A stretch of 64,000 nucleotides of DNA from Salipaludibacillus sp. CUR1 (GTDB lineage Bacteria; Bacillota; Bacilli; Bacillales; Salisediminibacteriaceae), in NCBI RefSeq assembly GCF_021028955.1, contig NZ_JAIWPE010000069.1, positions 1-64,000 on the forward strand, written 5' to 3'. Shown here one piece after another: positions 44,694 through 55,392 of this stretch (position 1 is the first letter of the stretch; each line of letters opens with the position of its first letter). The notes below the pieces were generated by a model. That model had not been told where the DNA came from. It ran no database searches and saw only the letters and a list, made by a program, of their open reading frames with translations. The position numbers and the translations under genes are program-made.

Positions 44694-44769
44694 TTCGTGG
44701 AGACTATGGAGACCAACGGAAATTCACCTGGAGTAATTTAACGCCAGGGGAATTCTGCTGGTCTTTTTT
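44694..44769 (+). promoter_or_regulatory. glpFK leader: GlpP-controlled terminator
   Basis: AGACCA...GAATT..CCTGG and CCAGG..GAATTC...TGGTCT form a long hairpin (44710-44764) followed by TTTTTT. TGGAGAC-TATGGAGAC just upstream is shared with the glpD leader and is the likely GlpP recognition region. Confidence 0.8.
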
Positions 44770-44800
44770 GTCTTCCAATTTTTCAAAAGGGGGAAATGGA

Positions 44801-45643
44801 ATGTCGCCTGTATTAGCTGAGTTTTTAGGTACGATGATGCTTATTGTCTTCGGGGGAGGGGTCGTAGCAGGGGTAGTCCTTAAAGGGACAAAGTCAGAAG
44901 GCACAGGATGGGTTTTAATAACTTTTGCCTGGGGTCTTGGTGTGGCCATGTCGGTTTATATGATTGGAGAAATCAGCGGAGGCCATATTAACCCTGCAGT
45001 AACAGTAGGGTTAGCGTTAATTGGGGATTTTGCATGGTCGAGTGTGCCGGCTTATATTGGGGCACAGTTAGCCGGAGCCTTTATCGGTGCCGCACTGGTT
45101 TTCTGTGTGTATTATCCGCATTTCAAAAATACAGAAGATCAAGGGGCAAAACATGGGGTTTTTGCTACAGCTCCGGCAATTAAACATACACCGTCAAACT
45201 ATTTTAGTGAAGTTATAGGCACATTTGTGTTATTATTTGGTATCCTTGCATTAGGTGCCAATGATGCAGGTGGGCTTGATCCTCTTCTGGTTGGATTTTT
45301 AATCGTCGTCATTGGTATGTCTTTAGGTGGGACGACAGGGTATGCAATTAACCCTGCACGTGATTTAGGACCAAGAATTGCTCATGCAATTTTGCCCATC
45401 CATAACAAAGGGGATTCCGGCTGGTCATATGCGTGGATACCTATTGCAGGACCGATTATTGGTGGAGGGTTAGGAACATTAAGTTATATAGCTTTATTTG
45501 AAGGCGTTGTCAATCCGTCTCTATGGATTTTCATAGTATTATTTTTCATTGTTTTGTTTATCTCATTTAAAATGGATCAAAAAGAAGTACAGCCTAAGAG
45601 TTTGGAAGACACTTACCATAATCCAAAAGAACAACAAGCATAG
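44801..45643 (+). CDS. glpF: Glycerol facilitator GlpF
   Basis: 280 residues, six spans, aquaglyceroporin. NPA motifs at 64-66 and 184-186; Asp188 after the second NPAR is the glycerol-channel hallmark. ATG 44801 is 7 bases after AAAAGGGGG. First gene of glpFK, 12 bases before glpK. Confidence 0.95.
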   Translation: MSPVLAEFLGTMMLIVFGGGVVAGVVLKGTKSEGTGWVLITFAWGLGVAMSVYMIGEISGGHINPAVTVGLALIGDFAWSSVPAYIGAQLAGAFIGAALVFCVYYPHFKNTEDQGAKHGVFATAPAIKHTPSNYFSEVIGTFVLLFGILALGANDAGGLDPLLVGFLIVVIGMSLGGTTGYAINPARDLGPRIAHAILPIHNKGDSGWSYAWIPIAGPIIGGGLGTLSYIALFEGVVNPSLWIFIVLFFIVLFISFKMDQKEVQPKSLEDTYHNPKEQQA

Positions 45644-47170
<1,527 letters not shown>

Positions 47171-47193
47171 TACAATTAAATTAAAAACTATGA

Positions 47194-47297
47194 TATAATG
47201 ACCTTAAATTAATTATGAAGGTCTGGAGATATGGAGAGACCACAGCACTTAAGCATAAAAGGATTACCTTTCATGCTTAGGATGTTGTGGTCTTTTT
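47194..47297 (+). promoter_or_regulatory. glpD promoter box and GlpP-controlled leader terminator
   Basis: TATAAT near 47194-47199, then TGGAGA-TATGGAGA (47224-47238) as in the glpF leader, overlapping AGACCACAGCA...TGTTGTGGTCT, a long hairpin (47237-47293) followed by TTTTC. Confidence 0.78.
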
Positions 47298-47335
47298 CTG
47301 TATATCCACCTTCCCACCAGGAAAGGATGTCTCAG

Positions 47336-49000
47336 ATGGTAAAACCTTTTTCAGCAGTTCAACGGCAATCATACTTAAACCAAATGAGTGAAACTGAACT
47401 TGACCTTCTAGTAATCGGAGGAGGGATCACAGGGGCCGGGATCGCATTGGATGCGACTTCCAGAGGCATGACGACCGGGCTTGTTGAAATGCAGGATTAT
47501 GCAGCAGGAACGTCAAGCCGCTCGACAAAGCTCGTACACGGCGGATTGAGATATTTAAAACAGTTTGAATTTAAAATCGTTGCAGAAGTAGGAAAAGAAA
47601 GAGCGATCGTTTACGACAATGCCCCTCACGTGACTAACCCTGAATGGATGCTGCTTCCGATTATCCAGGGGGGAACTTTCGGAAAGCTTGCGACGTCGAT
47701 GGGATTAAAAGTCTATGATTTTCTAGCAGGCGTAAAACGTAAAGAAAGACGAAACATGTTAAGCAAGAAAGAAACTATGAAAAAGGAACCTCTCCTTCGA
47801 CAGGATACATTGAAAGGAAGCGGTGTATACGTCGAGTATAAGACGGATGATGCAAGATTAACTCTCGAAATTTTAAAAGAAGCTGTTCACAGAGGGACAA
47901 AAGCAGTCAACTATACGAAAGCCGAGTCGCTCTTATATGAAAATGGCAAAGTAACTGGCGCTAAAGTAAAAGACCTGGCCAGCGGAGAAACCTACCATAT
48001 CCGGGCTAAAAAAGTCGTTAACGCTGCAGGGCCATGGGTGGACGAGTTAAGGGAAAAAGACCGCTCTAAGAAAGGGAAATTCCTTTATTTAACGAAAGGT
48101 GTCCATATTGTCATCGACCAGTCCCGTTTTCCTTTAAAACAGGCTGTTTATTTCGACACAGAGGGAGACGGCAGAATGGTCTTCGCGATCCCAAGAGACG
48201 GGAAAACTTATGTTGGAACAACGGACACTCATTATGCAGAAGATATTGCGTCTCCTCGAATGACGGAAGATGATCTTACCTATCTTATTGATGCGACCAA
48301 TTATATGTTCCCTTCAGTGAAGCTTAATAGGGAAGATGTGGAATCGAGCTGGGCAGGGCTGCGTCCGCTTATTCATGAAGAAGGAAAGGATGCTTCAGAA
48401 ATTTCACGTAAGGATGAGATTTTTGAATCAGAGTCCGGCCTTTTATCCATTGCCGGAGGAAAGCTGACAGGTTACCGGAAAATGGCTGAACGGATTGTCG
48501 ATTTGACTGCGAAGGAACTGGGAGTTTCTGAAAAGTGCACCACAGAAAAAATCGTTCTGTCGGGCGGTGATGTCGGAGGCTCCGACCAGCTGGAAACGTT
48601 TATAGAGAACTGGACGAAAAAAGGAAAAGAGATTGGCCTGAGCGAGAAAGAGGCCAGGAAACTTACCCGTCTTTACGGTTCTAATGTAGCGAGAGTTTAT
48701 GAGATATTAGAAACTTCCGGGGATGAGGGCAAACTATACGATCTGCCTGCAAGTGTCTACGCTTCTCTCGTTTATGGAATCGAAGAGGAAATGGTTGTTT
48801 CACCGATTGATTTCTTTAACCGCCGCACGAGCGCCTTATTCTTTGATATAGATTTTGTTAAACAACATAAAATAGGAGTCTTAAAATATATGAATGACCG
48901 TTTTCACTGGAGTGAGGAAGAACGTGACCGGCACATTAAACTTCTTGAAGAAGAAATTTTCTACGCTGTAAATCCTGTGGCAGCAAAAGATAAAAATTAA
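47336..49000 (+). CDS. glpD: Glycerol-3-phosphate dehydrogenase GlpD
   Basis: 554 residues, membrane-associated FAD enzyme oxidising glycerol-3-phosphate to dihydroxyacetone phosphate and feeding quinones. FAD site GGGITGAG (28-35), GTSSRSTKLVHGGLRYL and ESSWAGLRPL are present. ATG 47336 is 9 bases after AGGAAAGG; the frame is open back to 47231 but that part is the leader terminator. Length equals B. subtilis GlpD (555). Confidence 0.96.
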   Translation: MVKPFSAVQRQSYLNQMSETELDLLVIGGGITGAGIALDATSRGMTTGLVEMQDYAAGTSSRSTKLVHGGLRYLKQFEFKIVAEVGKERAIVYDNAPHVTNPEWMLLPIIQGGTFGKLATSMGLKVYDFLAGVKRKERRNMLSKKETMKKEPLLRQDTLKGSGVYVEYKTDDARLTLEILKEAVHRGTKAVNYTKAESLLYENGKVTGAKVKDLASGETYHIRAKKVVNAAGPWVDELREKDRSKKGKFLYLTKGVHIVIDQSRFPLKQAVYFDTEGDGRMVFAIPRDGKTYVGTTDTHYAEDIASPRMTEDDLTYLIDATNYMFPSVKLNREDVESSWAGLRPLIHEEGKDASEISRKDEIFESESGLLSIAGGKLTGYRKMAERIVDLTAKELGVSEKCTTEKIVLSGGDVGGSDQLETFIENWTKKGKEIGLSEKEARKLTRLYGSNVARVYEILETSGDEGKLYDLPASVYASLVYGIEEEMVVSPIDFFNRRTSALFFDIDFVKQHKIGVLKYMNDRFHWSEEERDRHIKLLEEEIFYAVNPVAAKDKN

Positions 49001-49007
49001 TGTGAAA

Positions 49008-49076
49008 CCTCTTTACTATAGGCAGGAAATTGCGTATAACTAAACTTAAGAACTTTGCCTATATATAAAGAGGAGG
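49008..49076 (+). promoter_or_regulatory. Long hairpin covering the pgcA ribosome site
   Basis: CCTCTTTA-C-TATAGGCA (49008-49024) pairs with TGCCTATA-TA-TAAAGAGG (49056-49073) around a 31-base loop. The 3' arm includes the first part of the AGAGGAGG site of pgcA. No T-run, so this is a translational or RNA-stability element rather than a terminator. Confidence 0.55.
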
Positions 49077-49083
49077 AAACTAA

Positions 49084-50817
49084 ATGGATTGGAAACAGCA
49101 GTATGAGAAATGGAAATCAAAGATAGGGCTGGATAAAAATATTAAAGAAGAACTCCTTCAGTTTGAAGATGACGAAAAGTCTCTAGAGGACTGTTTCTAT
49201 AAAAACCTGGAGTTTGGCACCGGAGGCATGCGCGGAGAGATCGGGCCAGGCACGAACAGGATGAACATTTACACAATCAGGAAAGCAGCCCAGGGCCTGG
49301 CCCAGTTTATAAAAAAAGCCGGACAGGAAGCCGCTGATAAAGGGATAGTAATCGCCCACGATAACCGGAGGATGTCTAAAGAATTTGCTCTTGAAGCAGC
49401 CTACACGTTCGGGGCGAACGGCGTTAAAACGTATCTCTTTAAGGAATTGCGGCCTACTCCCGAACTTTCTTTTGCAGTCCGTGAATTAAATACGCATTCA
49501 GGGGCCATGATTACAGCGAGCCATAATCCTCCGGAATACAATGGTTTTAAAGTATACGGCGAAGATGGCGGACAGCTAGTCCCGGAAGAGGCAGACCGTC
49601 TTATAGCAATGGTTAATGCGGTTGAAGATGAGCTTGACGTAAAGACAGAAGATGCTGAAAAACTTGAGCAGGAAGGCCTTCTGGAATGGGTCCTTGAAGA
49701 TATCGACGCCCGCTATCAGGAACAGTTGGAAACGGTGCTAATTGACAAGGAATTGATCCGCCAAACAGGAGATGACCTGTCGATCGTTTTCACCCCACTT
49801 CACGGAACAGCTCAAGAGCCTATGACGAGAGCTTTTGAGAAGGCAGGATTTACAAATGTGAATGTAGTGGAACAGCAGGCAACACCGGATACAGAATTTT
49901 CAACGGTTAAATCGCCTAATCCTGAAGAGCGTGAAGCATTTGAATTGGCAATTAATCTTGGAGAAGAAACCGGAGCTGATGTATTAATTGCTATGGATCC
50001 CGATGCAGACCGCGTCGGGCTGGCCGTGAAAAATAACGAAGGCAAGTACCAGGTATTATCAGGCAACCAGACAGGAGCCCTGATGCTTGATTACTTGCTG
50101 AAAAAGAAAAAAGAAAAAGGGCTTATTCCATCAAACGGGGTAGTTATTAAAACAGTGGTGACCTCTGAAATAGGCCGTACAATCGCCGAATCTTTCGGTG
50201 TTAAAACGCTGGATGTACTTACCGGGTTTAAATTTATCGGGGAAAAAATCCGCCAGTTCGAAGAGAGCGGAGAATACACCTTCCTGTATGGCTACGAAGA
50301 AAGCTTCGGATATTTAATTGAGCCTTTCGCAAGAGATAAAGACGCCATTCAAGCAGGCCTGTTAGCCGCAGAGATGTGCGCGTATTACAAGCAGGAGGGA
50401 ATGACCTTATATGAAGGGCTGCTCAGCCTTTTCGACACTTATGGTTATTACTATGAAGATTTGGCTTCTTTCGTATTTAAAGGGAAAGAAGGAGCAGAGA
50501 AGATCCAACGAATTATGAGTGAATTCCGCAATGACATTTCTAATGGAAACCTGTCAGAAGGCGTATATGCAGTTGAGGATTATAAAACCAGTGTGCGGCA
50601 CTTAATAAGCAACGGCGACACAGAGACAATTGATCTCCCGCAGTCCAATGTACTTAAAATATTGCTTGAGGATGGCTCCTGGTACTGTCTCAGACCATCA
50701 GGGACAGAGCCGAAAATAAAATGTTATTTCGGGGTGAAAGAAGACTCTTCTGACCTTGCTCATAAACGGATTGACGAGATTAAACAGAATGTTTTAGAAA
50801 AAGTTAATAACATTTAA
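49084..50817 (+). CDS. pgcA: Phosphoglucomutase/phosphomannomutase PgcA
   Basis: 577 residues, alpha-D-phosphohexomutase. Phosphoserine Ser146 in TASHNPPEYNGFKVY, metal loop DPDADR (305-310), sugar loop GYEESFGY and phosphate loop RPSGTEPKIK are intact. Interconverts glucose-6- and glucose-1-phosphate for UDP-glucose, teichoic acid and polysaccharide synthesis. GAGGAGG precedes ATG 49084. It lies 84 bases after glpD with no terminator between. Confidence 0.95.
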   Translation: MDWKQQYEKWKSKIGLDKNIKEELLQFEDDEKSLEDCFYKNLEFGTGGMRGEIGPGTNRMNIYTIRKAAQGLAQFIKKAGQEAADKGIVIAHDNRRMSKEFALEAAYTFGANGVKTYLFKELRPTPELSFAVRELNTHSGAMITASHNPPEYNGFKVYGEDGGQLVPEEADRLIAMVNAVEDELDVKTEDAEKLEQEGLLEWVLEDIDARYQEQLETVLIDKELIRQTGDDLSIVFTPLHGTAQEPMTRAFEKAGFTNVNVVEQQATPDTEFSTVKSPNPEEREAFELAINLGEETGADVLIAMDPDADRVGLAVKNNEGKYQVLSGNQTGALMLDYLLKKKKEKGLIPSNGVVIKTVVTSEIGRTIAESFGVKTLDVLTGFKFIGEKIRQFEESGEYTFLYGYEESFGYLIEPFARDKDAIQAGLLAAEMCAYYKQEGMTLYEGLLSLFDTYGYYYEDLASFVFKGKEGAEKIQRIMSEFRNDISNGNLSEGVYAVEDYKTSVRHLISNGDTETIDLPQSNVLKILLEDGSWYCLRPSGTEPKIKCYFGVKEDSSDLAHKRIDEIKQNVLEKVNNI

Positions 50818-50857
50818 AGAAAATTTCCAGAGGCCTGCAGGCTTCTGGAAATTTTTT
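50818..50857 (+). terminator. Terminator of pgcA
   Basis: AAATTTCCAGA / TCTGGAAATTT stem with inner GCCTGCAGGC, followed by TTT. Confidence 0.88.
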
Positions 50858-51111
50858 AATACAGTTTTGGGAAAAAAGGGGAATTATCGCAAAACTTTTA
50901 TAGTTTATATTAAAATAAAACACTAATTTTGCGTAAACTTTTGTGTAATTTTAATAAAAATTTCGTTTTTTGGCGTTTAATAATGGAAATAATGAATAAG
51001 AGTGTGGTAAAATTACAAATATCGTAAGTTCACATTAACTGTAAATTTTCTGAAACATTGTATGATAAGTATTTAAATCGAATGTAATTCAAGGTGAGGC
51101 GATTGTAAACA

Positions 51112-51297
51112 ATGGGTTTTAAAAATTCTCTAAAAGTCCAAATGGAAGCTAAACGGAAATTAATGATATACTCAGCTAACAAACACGGTTTTACTTCCTC
51201 AGAAACCATTCGTTACAGCCAGGAACTTGATCATCTTATGAATCTTTACAGGAAATTCGAAACAGCAGGAGAAGAAAAAACGACATTTGTAAAATGA
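51112..51297 (+). CDS. Spo0E-like aspartyl-phosphate phosphatase
   Basis: 61 residues. The helical hairpin ends in SQELDHLMNLYRKF (36-49), the diagnostic SQELD of the Spo0E/YisI/YnzD family that dephosphorylates Spo0A-P and blocks sporulation entry. Short size is normal. The ribosome site AAGGTGAGG is rather far (10-14 bases) from ATG 51112, suggesting low expression. The upstream 250 bases are A/T-rich; no clear Spo0A box seen. Confidence 0.88.
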   Translation: MGFKNSLKVQMEAKRKLMIYSANKHGFTSSETIRYSQELDHLMNLYRKFETAGEEKTTFVK

Positions 51298-51308
51298 AAC
51301 GTTACTTC

Positions 51309-51395
51309 ATGATTAAACATACAAACAGAGTGTTTTTACAGAATAAAAAGTATCGTAATGGCAGGGCCGTTACGATACTTTTTATGTTTAATCAT
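51309..51395. repeat. Nested inverted repeats forming a branched hairpin
   Basis: Outer 13-base arms ATGATTAAACATA (51309-51321) and TATGTTTAATCAT (51383-51395) are exact complements. Inside is a strong hairpin AAAAAGTATCGTAA / TTACGATACTTTTT (51346-51384), which on its own is a terminator for the spo0E-like gene, and a small AAAC-AGAGT-GTTT hairpin. The rest of 51396-51791 holds only a doubtful 61-codon frame (51398-51583) and a TATAAT box (51745-51750). Confidence 0.7.
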
Positions 51396-51791
51396 TTATG
51401 GAGGGGGCCTCTGAATGGAGGCTGACAGATTATTATGATGAGCAAACAGTTCACAAGCACCCTTCAGCTATTAAGGTTTTAAAACAGGGAGAAGAACTTA
51501 CAAACAATAGAGATGGAAGCCGGTACGGTTTCTGTGTGGCCCTATACATTATTAGGAAGGAAAATAATTATTTTTTTCTATAAAGTTAACCAGCACAGCA
51601 TTAGCAGAAATATAATTCTCTAAATTAAAATATCTGCAGCTGGTACTGCCACCTGGATGATGGTTGCAGCCTCTCACCCATTCGACTATGGACTGGTAGT
51701 AGAAGCGTTCTAAAGGAAGTATAGGATCTGATAATAGAATAGGATATAATACACTGTGGAGACTTATTTAGTGTCGAAAGGAAGGGTAATT

Positions 51792-52286
51792 ATGAAAGTT
51801 AAAATGACTGATTTGCCGGGAATAGGTAAGAAAATATCATTTATAACTGGTGAAGACAGCATGATTGTGCTGGTAGTCCACCATACAGGGAAGAGAGAAA
51901 TGTATTTCTTCTATGATAAAGATAATGATGAGGCAGACTTTAGTATAGATTTAACCGCCGATGAAACGCGTGAGTTAGGGGCCCAGCTTTTGGGGGCTGT
52001 TTTCCAGCCTGTCGATTCAGAAAAAATGAAACTTCTTAGAAGTCAAATTGTAACTGAATGGATTAAACTTGAAAAAGAATCGCCCTTAGTAAACAAGTCA
52101 ATAGGAGCTTCGGAGATAAGAAAAAAAACTGGGGTTTCGGTAGTGGGAATTTTCAGGTCAGATGGAGTGATTGCCAGTCCTGATGTAGATCAGGTACTCT
52201 TGGCTGGCGACACACTGATGGCTATTGGGAAACAGGAGGAAATCAGTTTATTTGAAGAACTATGCGCAGGAGAGGCGGTTATATAA
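51792..52286 (+). CDS. khtT: K+/H+ antiporter regulatory subunit KhtT
   Basis: 164 residues: an N-terminal KhtT-type domain and a C-terminal RCK_C (TrkA-C) domain (about 80-164; GVSVVGIFRSDGVIASPDVD, LLAGDTLMAIG). In B. subtilis KhtT activates KhtU and its RCK_C binds c-di-AMP. ATG 51792 follows AAGGAAGGG. Directly abuts khtU. No khtS-like gene upstream. Confidence 0.9.
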   Translation: MKVKMTDLPGIGKKISFITGEDSMIVLVVHHTGKREMYFFYDKDNDEADFSIDLTADETRELGAQLLGAVFQPVDSEKMKLLRSQIVTEWIKLEKESPLVNKSIGASEIRKKTGVSVVGIFRSDGVIASPDVDQVLLAGDTLMAIGKQEEISLFEELCAGEAVI

Positions 52287-53456
52287 TTGGATTTTCAGTT
52301 GCCAGTGATCCTTACGGCCGGCTTGTTATTCCTTCTGATGTTTTTTATAGGTGTTTTTGGAAGTCGCTTTAAAATACCTGAAGTGATCGTATATATATTA
52401 TTAGGAATGGTTTTAGCTTCATTTATAAGTGAGTCAGAATTGCTTTATTTAGTGGGGGAAATTGGCATAATTTTATTGTTTTTTATGCTGGGGATGGAAT
52501 TTCCCCTTAAACAGCTAATGAATGTAGCAAAAAAGGTCACACCCGCCGGTACCTTGGATGTTATTTTAAATATCGGAGTAACAATGGGGATTGTTTTATT
52601 ATTTGGTTTAGGTGTCATAGAAGCATTATTAATAGGAGGAGTAGTTTACGCTACCAGTTCTTCAATTACCGCTAAAATGCTTGAAACATCTAAACGTATG
52701 GCTAACCCCGAATCTGAGTTTATTTTAGGATTATTAATTTTTGAGGATCTTGTGGCTCCTGTGTTAGTGGCCATTTTAGTCGGCTTGACAGCAGGCACAG
52801 CCTTAACTGCCGGTGCTTTCAGTGTTATCGCATTTAAAGTTATTTTGCTGATAGCAGGAGCTGTCATTCTTGGTCAGGTTTTATTTAAAAAGCTGGAGAA
52901 ATTTTTCGATAAGTATTTGAATTATGATGCTTTTATACTTTTTGTGGCAGGGACAGCTTTAGCTTATGGGGGCATCGCTTTATATTTGAACTTATCCGAA
53001 GTTTTGGGGGCTTTTCTTGCTGGTATTATGATTGCTGAAGTAAGGAAAACGGAGCAGCTGGAACATCTTATAGTTCCTGTAAGGGATTTGACTCTGCCTA
53101 TATTCTTTATCTGGTTTGGGACAACAATTGAATTTGGTGAAGGAATTCCTATGATCGGTCTTCTTATTACTCTTGTAGTTTGGGGAATAGCAGCAAAGCT
53201 AATAGTTGGAGTAGTTGGAGGAAGAATATATGGCCTGTCTAAAAAAGTTTCACTCAGAGCAGCATTCTCTCTCGTTCAGCGGGGGGAGTTTTCCATTATA
53301 ATTGCCGCTTTGGCTTCTGCAGAGGTTATGGTTTTTAGCAGTGTAATCATTTTATCCACTGCAATCATAGGCATCATTCTTTTCCAGTTTGCTCCAAAGA
53401 TTTCAAGAGCGTTCTATCCCAATAAAAAGCCATCTAAAGTTAAATTGCCTGGATAA
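52287..53456 (+). CDS. khtU: K+/H+ antiporter KhtU, CPA2 family
   Basis: 389 residues, about 12 spans, CPA2 (KefB/GerN-like) exchanger: GIILLFFMLGMEFPLK, ATSSSITAKMLETS and FEDLVAPVLVAIL with the ion-binding Asp. Expels K+ in exchange for protons at high pH or K+ excess. TTG start immediately after the khtT stop, with GGAGAGGCGG in the khtT end. Convergent with the CBS gene. Confidence 0.9.
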   Translation: MDFQLPVILTAGLLFLLMFFIGVFGSRFKIPEVIVYILLGMVLASFISESELLYLVGEIGIILLFFMLGMEFPLKQLMNVAKKVTPAGTLDVILNIGVTMGIVLLFGLGVIEALLIGGVVYATSSSITAKMLETSKRMANPESEFILGLLIFEDLVAPVLVAILVGLTAGTALTAGAFSVIAFKVILLIAGAVILGQVLFKKLEKFFDKYLNYDAFILFVAGTALAYGGIALYLNLSEVLGAFLAGIMIAEVRKTEQLEHLIVPVRDLTLPIFFIWFGTTIEFGEGIPMIGLLITLVVWGIAAKLIVGVVGGRIYGLSKKVSLRAAFSLVQRGEFSIIIAALASAEVMVFSSVIILSTAIIGIILFQFAPKISRAFYPNKKPSKVKLPG

Positions 53457-53491
53457 AATGAAGGAGCTAATACTTAATGGTTACCACCCTT

Positions 53492-53929
53492 TCAGTGATC
53501 AAAATTTTGGAGCAGCTCAAAAATATTTAAATGGCCTGCAATTTTCTTGTTCTCATCTACTACAGGCAGCTCATCAACATTTTTTTCGACCATAAACTGA
53601 AGAGCTTCTTCCAAGGAATCATTAACATATATGACAGGACATTTGATCATTAAATCTTCAGCAGTCATGTGAGAAGATGTCAACTGGAATAAACTTTTTA
53701 CAGAATAAGAATGATGCGTACGGATTCCTTTTTTCAGAGAGAAACCTTTTATCACTTTGCTGACTGGTATAATTCCTTTAAGCATGCTGTCATCTTCCAC
53801 TACAAATAGCGAGCGGAAGAGAGGATTCATATTTTTAAACGAAGTGAATATTTCCTCAAAGTCCGCTGTGGGTGAAACCGTTGGAAAGTCACTTGTAATT
53901 GTGGTGAATACGTCCTTTACTTTAAGCAT
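53492..53929 (-). CDS. CBS-domain pair protein
   Basis: 145 residues made of two CBS motifs (about 1-75 and 85-145; VVDENKKIAGHLNIFELL is a typical end). CBS pairs bind adenine nucleotides such as AMP, ATP or c-di-AMP. AAAGGAGTG precedes the start. Last gene of the DUF1538-PII operon, 33 bases after the PII gene, so it probably regulates that transport system. Confidence 0.88.
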   Translation of the reverse strand: MLKVKDVFTTITSDFPTVSPTADFEEIFTSFKNMNPLFRSLFVVEDDSMLKGIIPVSKVIKGFSLKKGIRTHHSYSVKSLFQLTSSHMTAEDLMIKCPVIYVNDSLEEALQFMVEKNVDELPVVDENKKIAGHLNIFELLQNFDH

Positions 53930-53954
53930 GTGATCACTCCTTTTGTTCTGGAAG

Positions 53955-53971
53955 GCCCCTTATTAAGGGGC
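53955..53971 (-). promoter_or_regulatory. Palindrome over the PII stop codon
   Basis: GCCCCTTA-T-TAAGGGGC spans the stop of the tandem PII gene, ahead of the CBS gene. It may lower downstream expression or protect the upstream message. Confidence 0.4.
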
Positions 53972-54664
53972 TTCCTTCATAAGGTGGTGAATACCAATGG
54001 TTTGTTCCACCGGGAGAACAAATGAAATTCCTTTACCTGGTTGATTTATTTGTACGTCTTCCTCAATAGCTTTTAAAACTTCCTTTGTAAAACTTTTCTT
54101 TATCAGTGTAAGCACAACGTCTTTTTCCGGTTCGATAGCAATAGAAAAAAGTTTAGCTTTTTCATGAATGCCGCTTCCGCGTCCGTTAATAACTGTTCCG
54201 CCTTCAGCCCCTCCCCGGTTTGAAGCATCAATGACTTTACCTGCGTCCCCTTTATTTACAATGGTGATTATTAGGTCGAATCCTTTATGTTTAATATCAT
54301 CAGTCATTTCCTCAATATCCTCCTTTACTACTTCCTCGTAATCCATATGGGCTATTCCAATTGTTTTTTTTATGTCAATAATGAACCCTAATCCTTTTCC
54401 TTTTTCATAAAGCTTGGCTTCTGTTAATACGGCATTCAGCACATTAGGGAGAATGTCTTCAGGGATTAGATTAAGAACCAGTTCTTTCTCATATAGTGCA
54501 TCAATTCCAAATACTTTCTTTTTTTCGTGAATACCTCTTCCAGCGCCGAATAATATTGTTCCACCTTCAGAGCCTGCAGTTTTGGCCGCCTTCATAACTT
54601 TTTTAGCTTTGCCCTTTTTTATAATAGTGATTAAAAGTTTGTGATCTCTGCGAAGTTTACTCAT
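53963..54664 (-). CDS. Tandem PII-family signal protein
   Basis: 233 residues made of two PII-like (GlnB fold) domains, about 7-106 and 128-226. Each repeats the pattern EGGT-x3-G-x-G-x-GIHEK (33-48 and 154-169) and a closing GKG-x-x-F-x-x-x-x-x-x-TIGI. Canonical PII proteins are single-domain trimers that sense ATP/ADP/2-oxoglutarate and control transporters and enzymes. The T-loop here is short and lacks the uridylylated Tyr context. Start overlaps the DUF1538 stop by 4 bases, so it is coupled to the membrane protein. Confidence 0.88.
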   Translation of the reverse strand: MSKLRRDHKLLITIIKKGKAKKVMKAAKTAGSEGGTILFGAGRGIHEKKKVFGIDALYEKELVLNLIPEDILPNVLNAVLTEAKLYEKGKGLGFIIDIKKTIGIAHMDYEEVVKEDIEEMTDDIKHKGFDLIITIVNKGDAGKVIDASNRGGAEGGTVINGRGSGIHEKAKLFSIAIEPEKDVVLTLIKKSFTKEVLKAIEEDVQINQPGKGISFVLPVEQTIGIHHLMKEAP

Positions 54665-55392
54665 TGTTCCATCCGCTCCTTTTGTTTGTAAATCAGGCCG
54701 AGAATGAGTACTGAAATGATAGGAGTCAAGGCTACTAAAGCAATCATGCCAAATCCGTCTACTAATGGGTCCCTTCCTTCTGTAACAGTGGCGACCCCTA
54801 CGGCAATAGCCATTATAAATGTCACCGTCATAGGTCCCGTTGCTACTCCACCCGCATCAAATGCTATAGAAATAAAGCGGTCTTTAGAAAAGAATATCAG
54901 GATAATAGCAAGGGCGTACCCGGGTATAATAAACCACCATAGTGGAATACCTGCTAATATTCTGAACATCGATAATGCGATAGATACACCAACGCCTAGA
55001 GATAGTGTAATCAACATAACGTTTTTAGATATGGAACCGGCTGTAACTTTTTCTACTTCATAATTTAAGATTCTTATAGCCGGTTCAGCGAATGTGGCGA
55101 CAAGGCCGAATAAAAATCCTAATACAGGGAGAAGTAACATCGTGTTTTCCCGGGCACCTAAGGATTCTCCAATTGCTTCGCCTGCAGGGAAGAACCCAAC
55201 TTCTACACCTTGCAAAAATAAAACAAGCCCTGCAAAAGTAAAAATAATCCCTATCACTATATTTTTTATCTTTTCTTTTTCCAGTTTGAGAAAGAAAAAC
55301 TGAAAGACGAAAAAGAAAATCAGCAAAGGAATAACCGCCATAGTTACTTCAATTAAAACATGGTCTATGTCTTCAAACAATGCAGTAATCAT
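54661..55392 (-). CDS. DUF1538 membrane protein (second copy)
   Basis: 243 residues, about seven spans. Shares with its neighbour TxAEPxxRxL (100-109) and FDAGGVATGPMT (178-189), a Gly-rich motif in a membrane segment that looks like a transport site. DUF1538 is a family of putative transporters without an assigned substrate. Overlaps the flanking genes by 4 bases on both sides. Confidence 0.9.
   Translation of the reverse strand: MITALFEDIDHVLIEVTMAVIPLLIFFFVFQFFFLKLEKEKIKNIVIGIIFTFAGLVLFLQGVEVGFFPAGEAIGESLGARENTMLLLPVLGFLFGLVATFAEPAIRILNYEVEKVTAGSISKNVMLITLSLGVGVSIALSMFRILAGIPLWWFIIPGYALAIILIFFSKDRFISIAFDAGGVATGPMTVTFIMAIAVGVATVTEGRDPLVDGFGMIALVALTPIISVLILGLIYKQKERMEQ

Noticed and set aside
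47231-47335. Longer GlpD starting at 47231
   Set aside because: The extension is the leader terminator hairpin; ATG 47336 gives the length and N-terminus expected for GlpD.
51398-51583. 61-codon frame upstream of khtT
   Set aside because: No ribosome site in frame, no recognisable composition or motif, and it begins on the edge of the nested inverted repeat.
51584-51791. c-di-AMP (ydaO-type) riboswitch before khtTU
   Set aside because: I looked because KhtT binds c-di-AMP, but the conserved ydaO core is not present; only a weak hairpin and a TATAAT box are seen.
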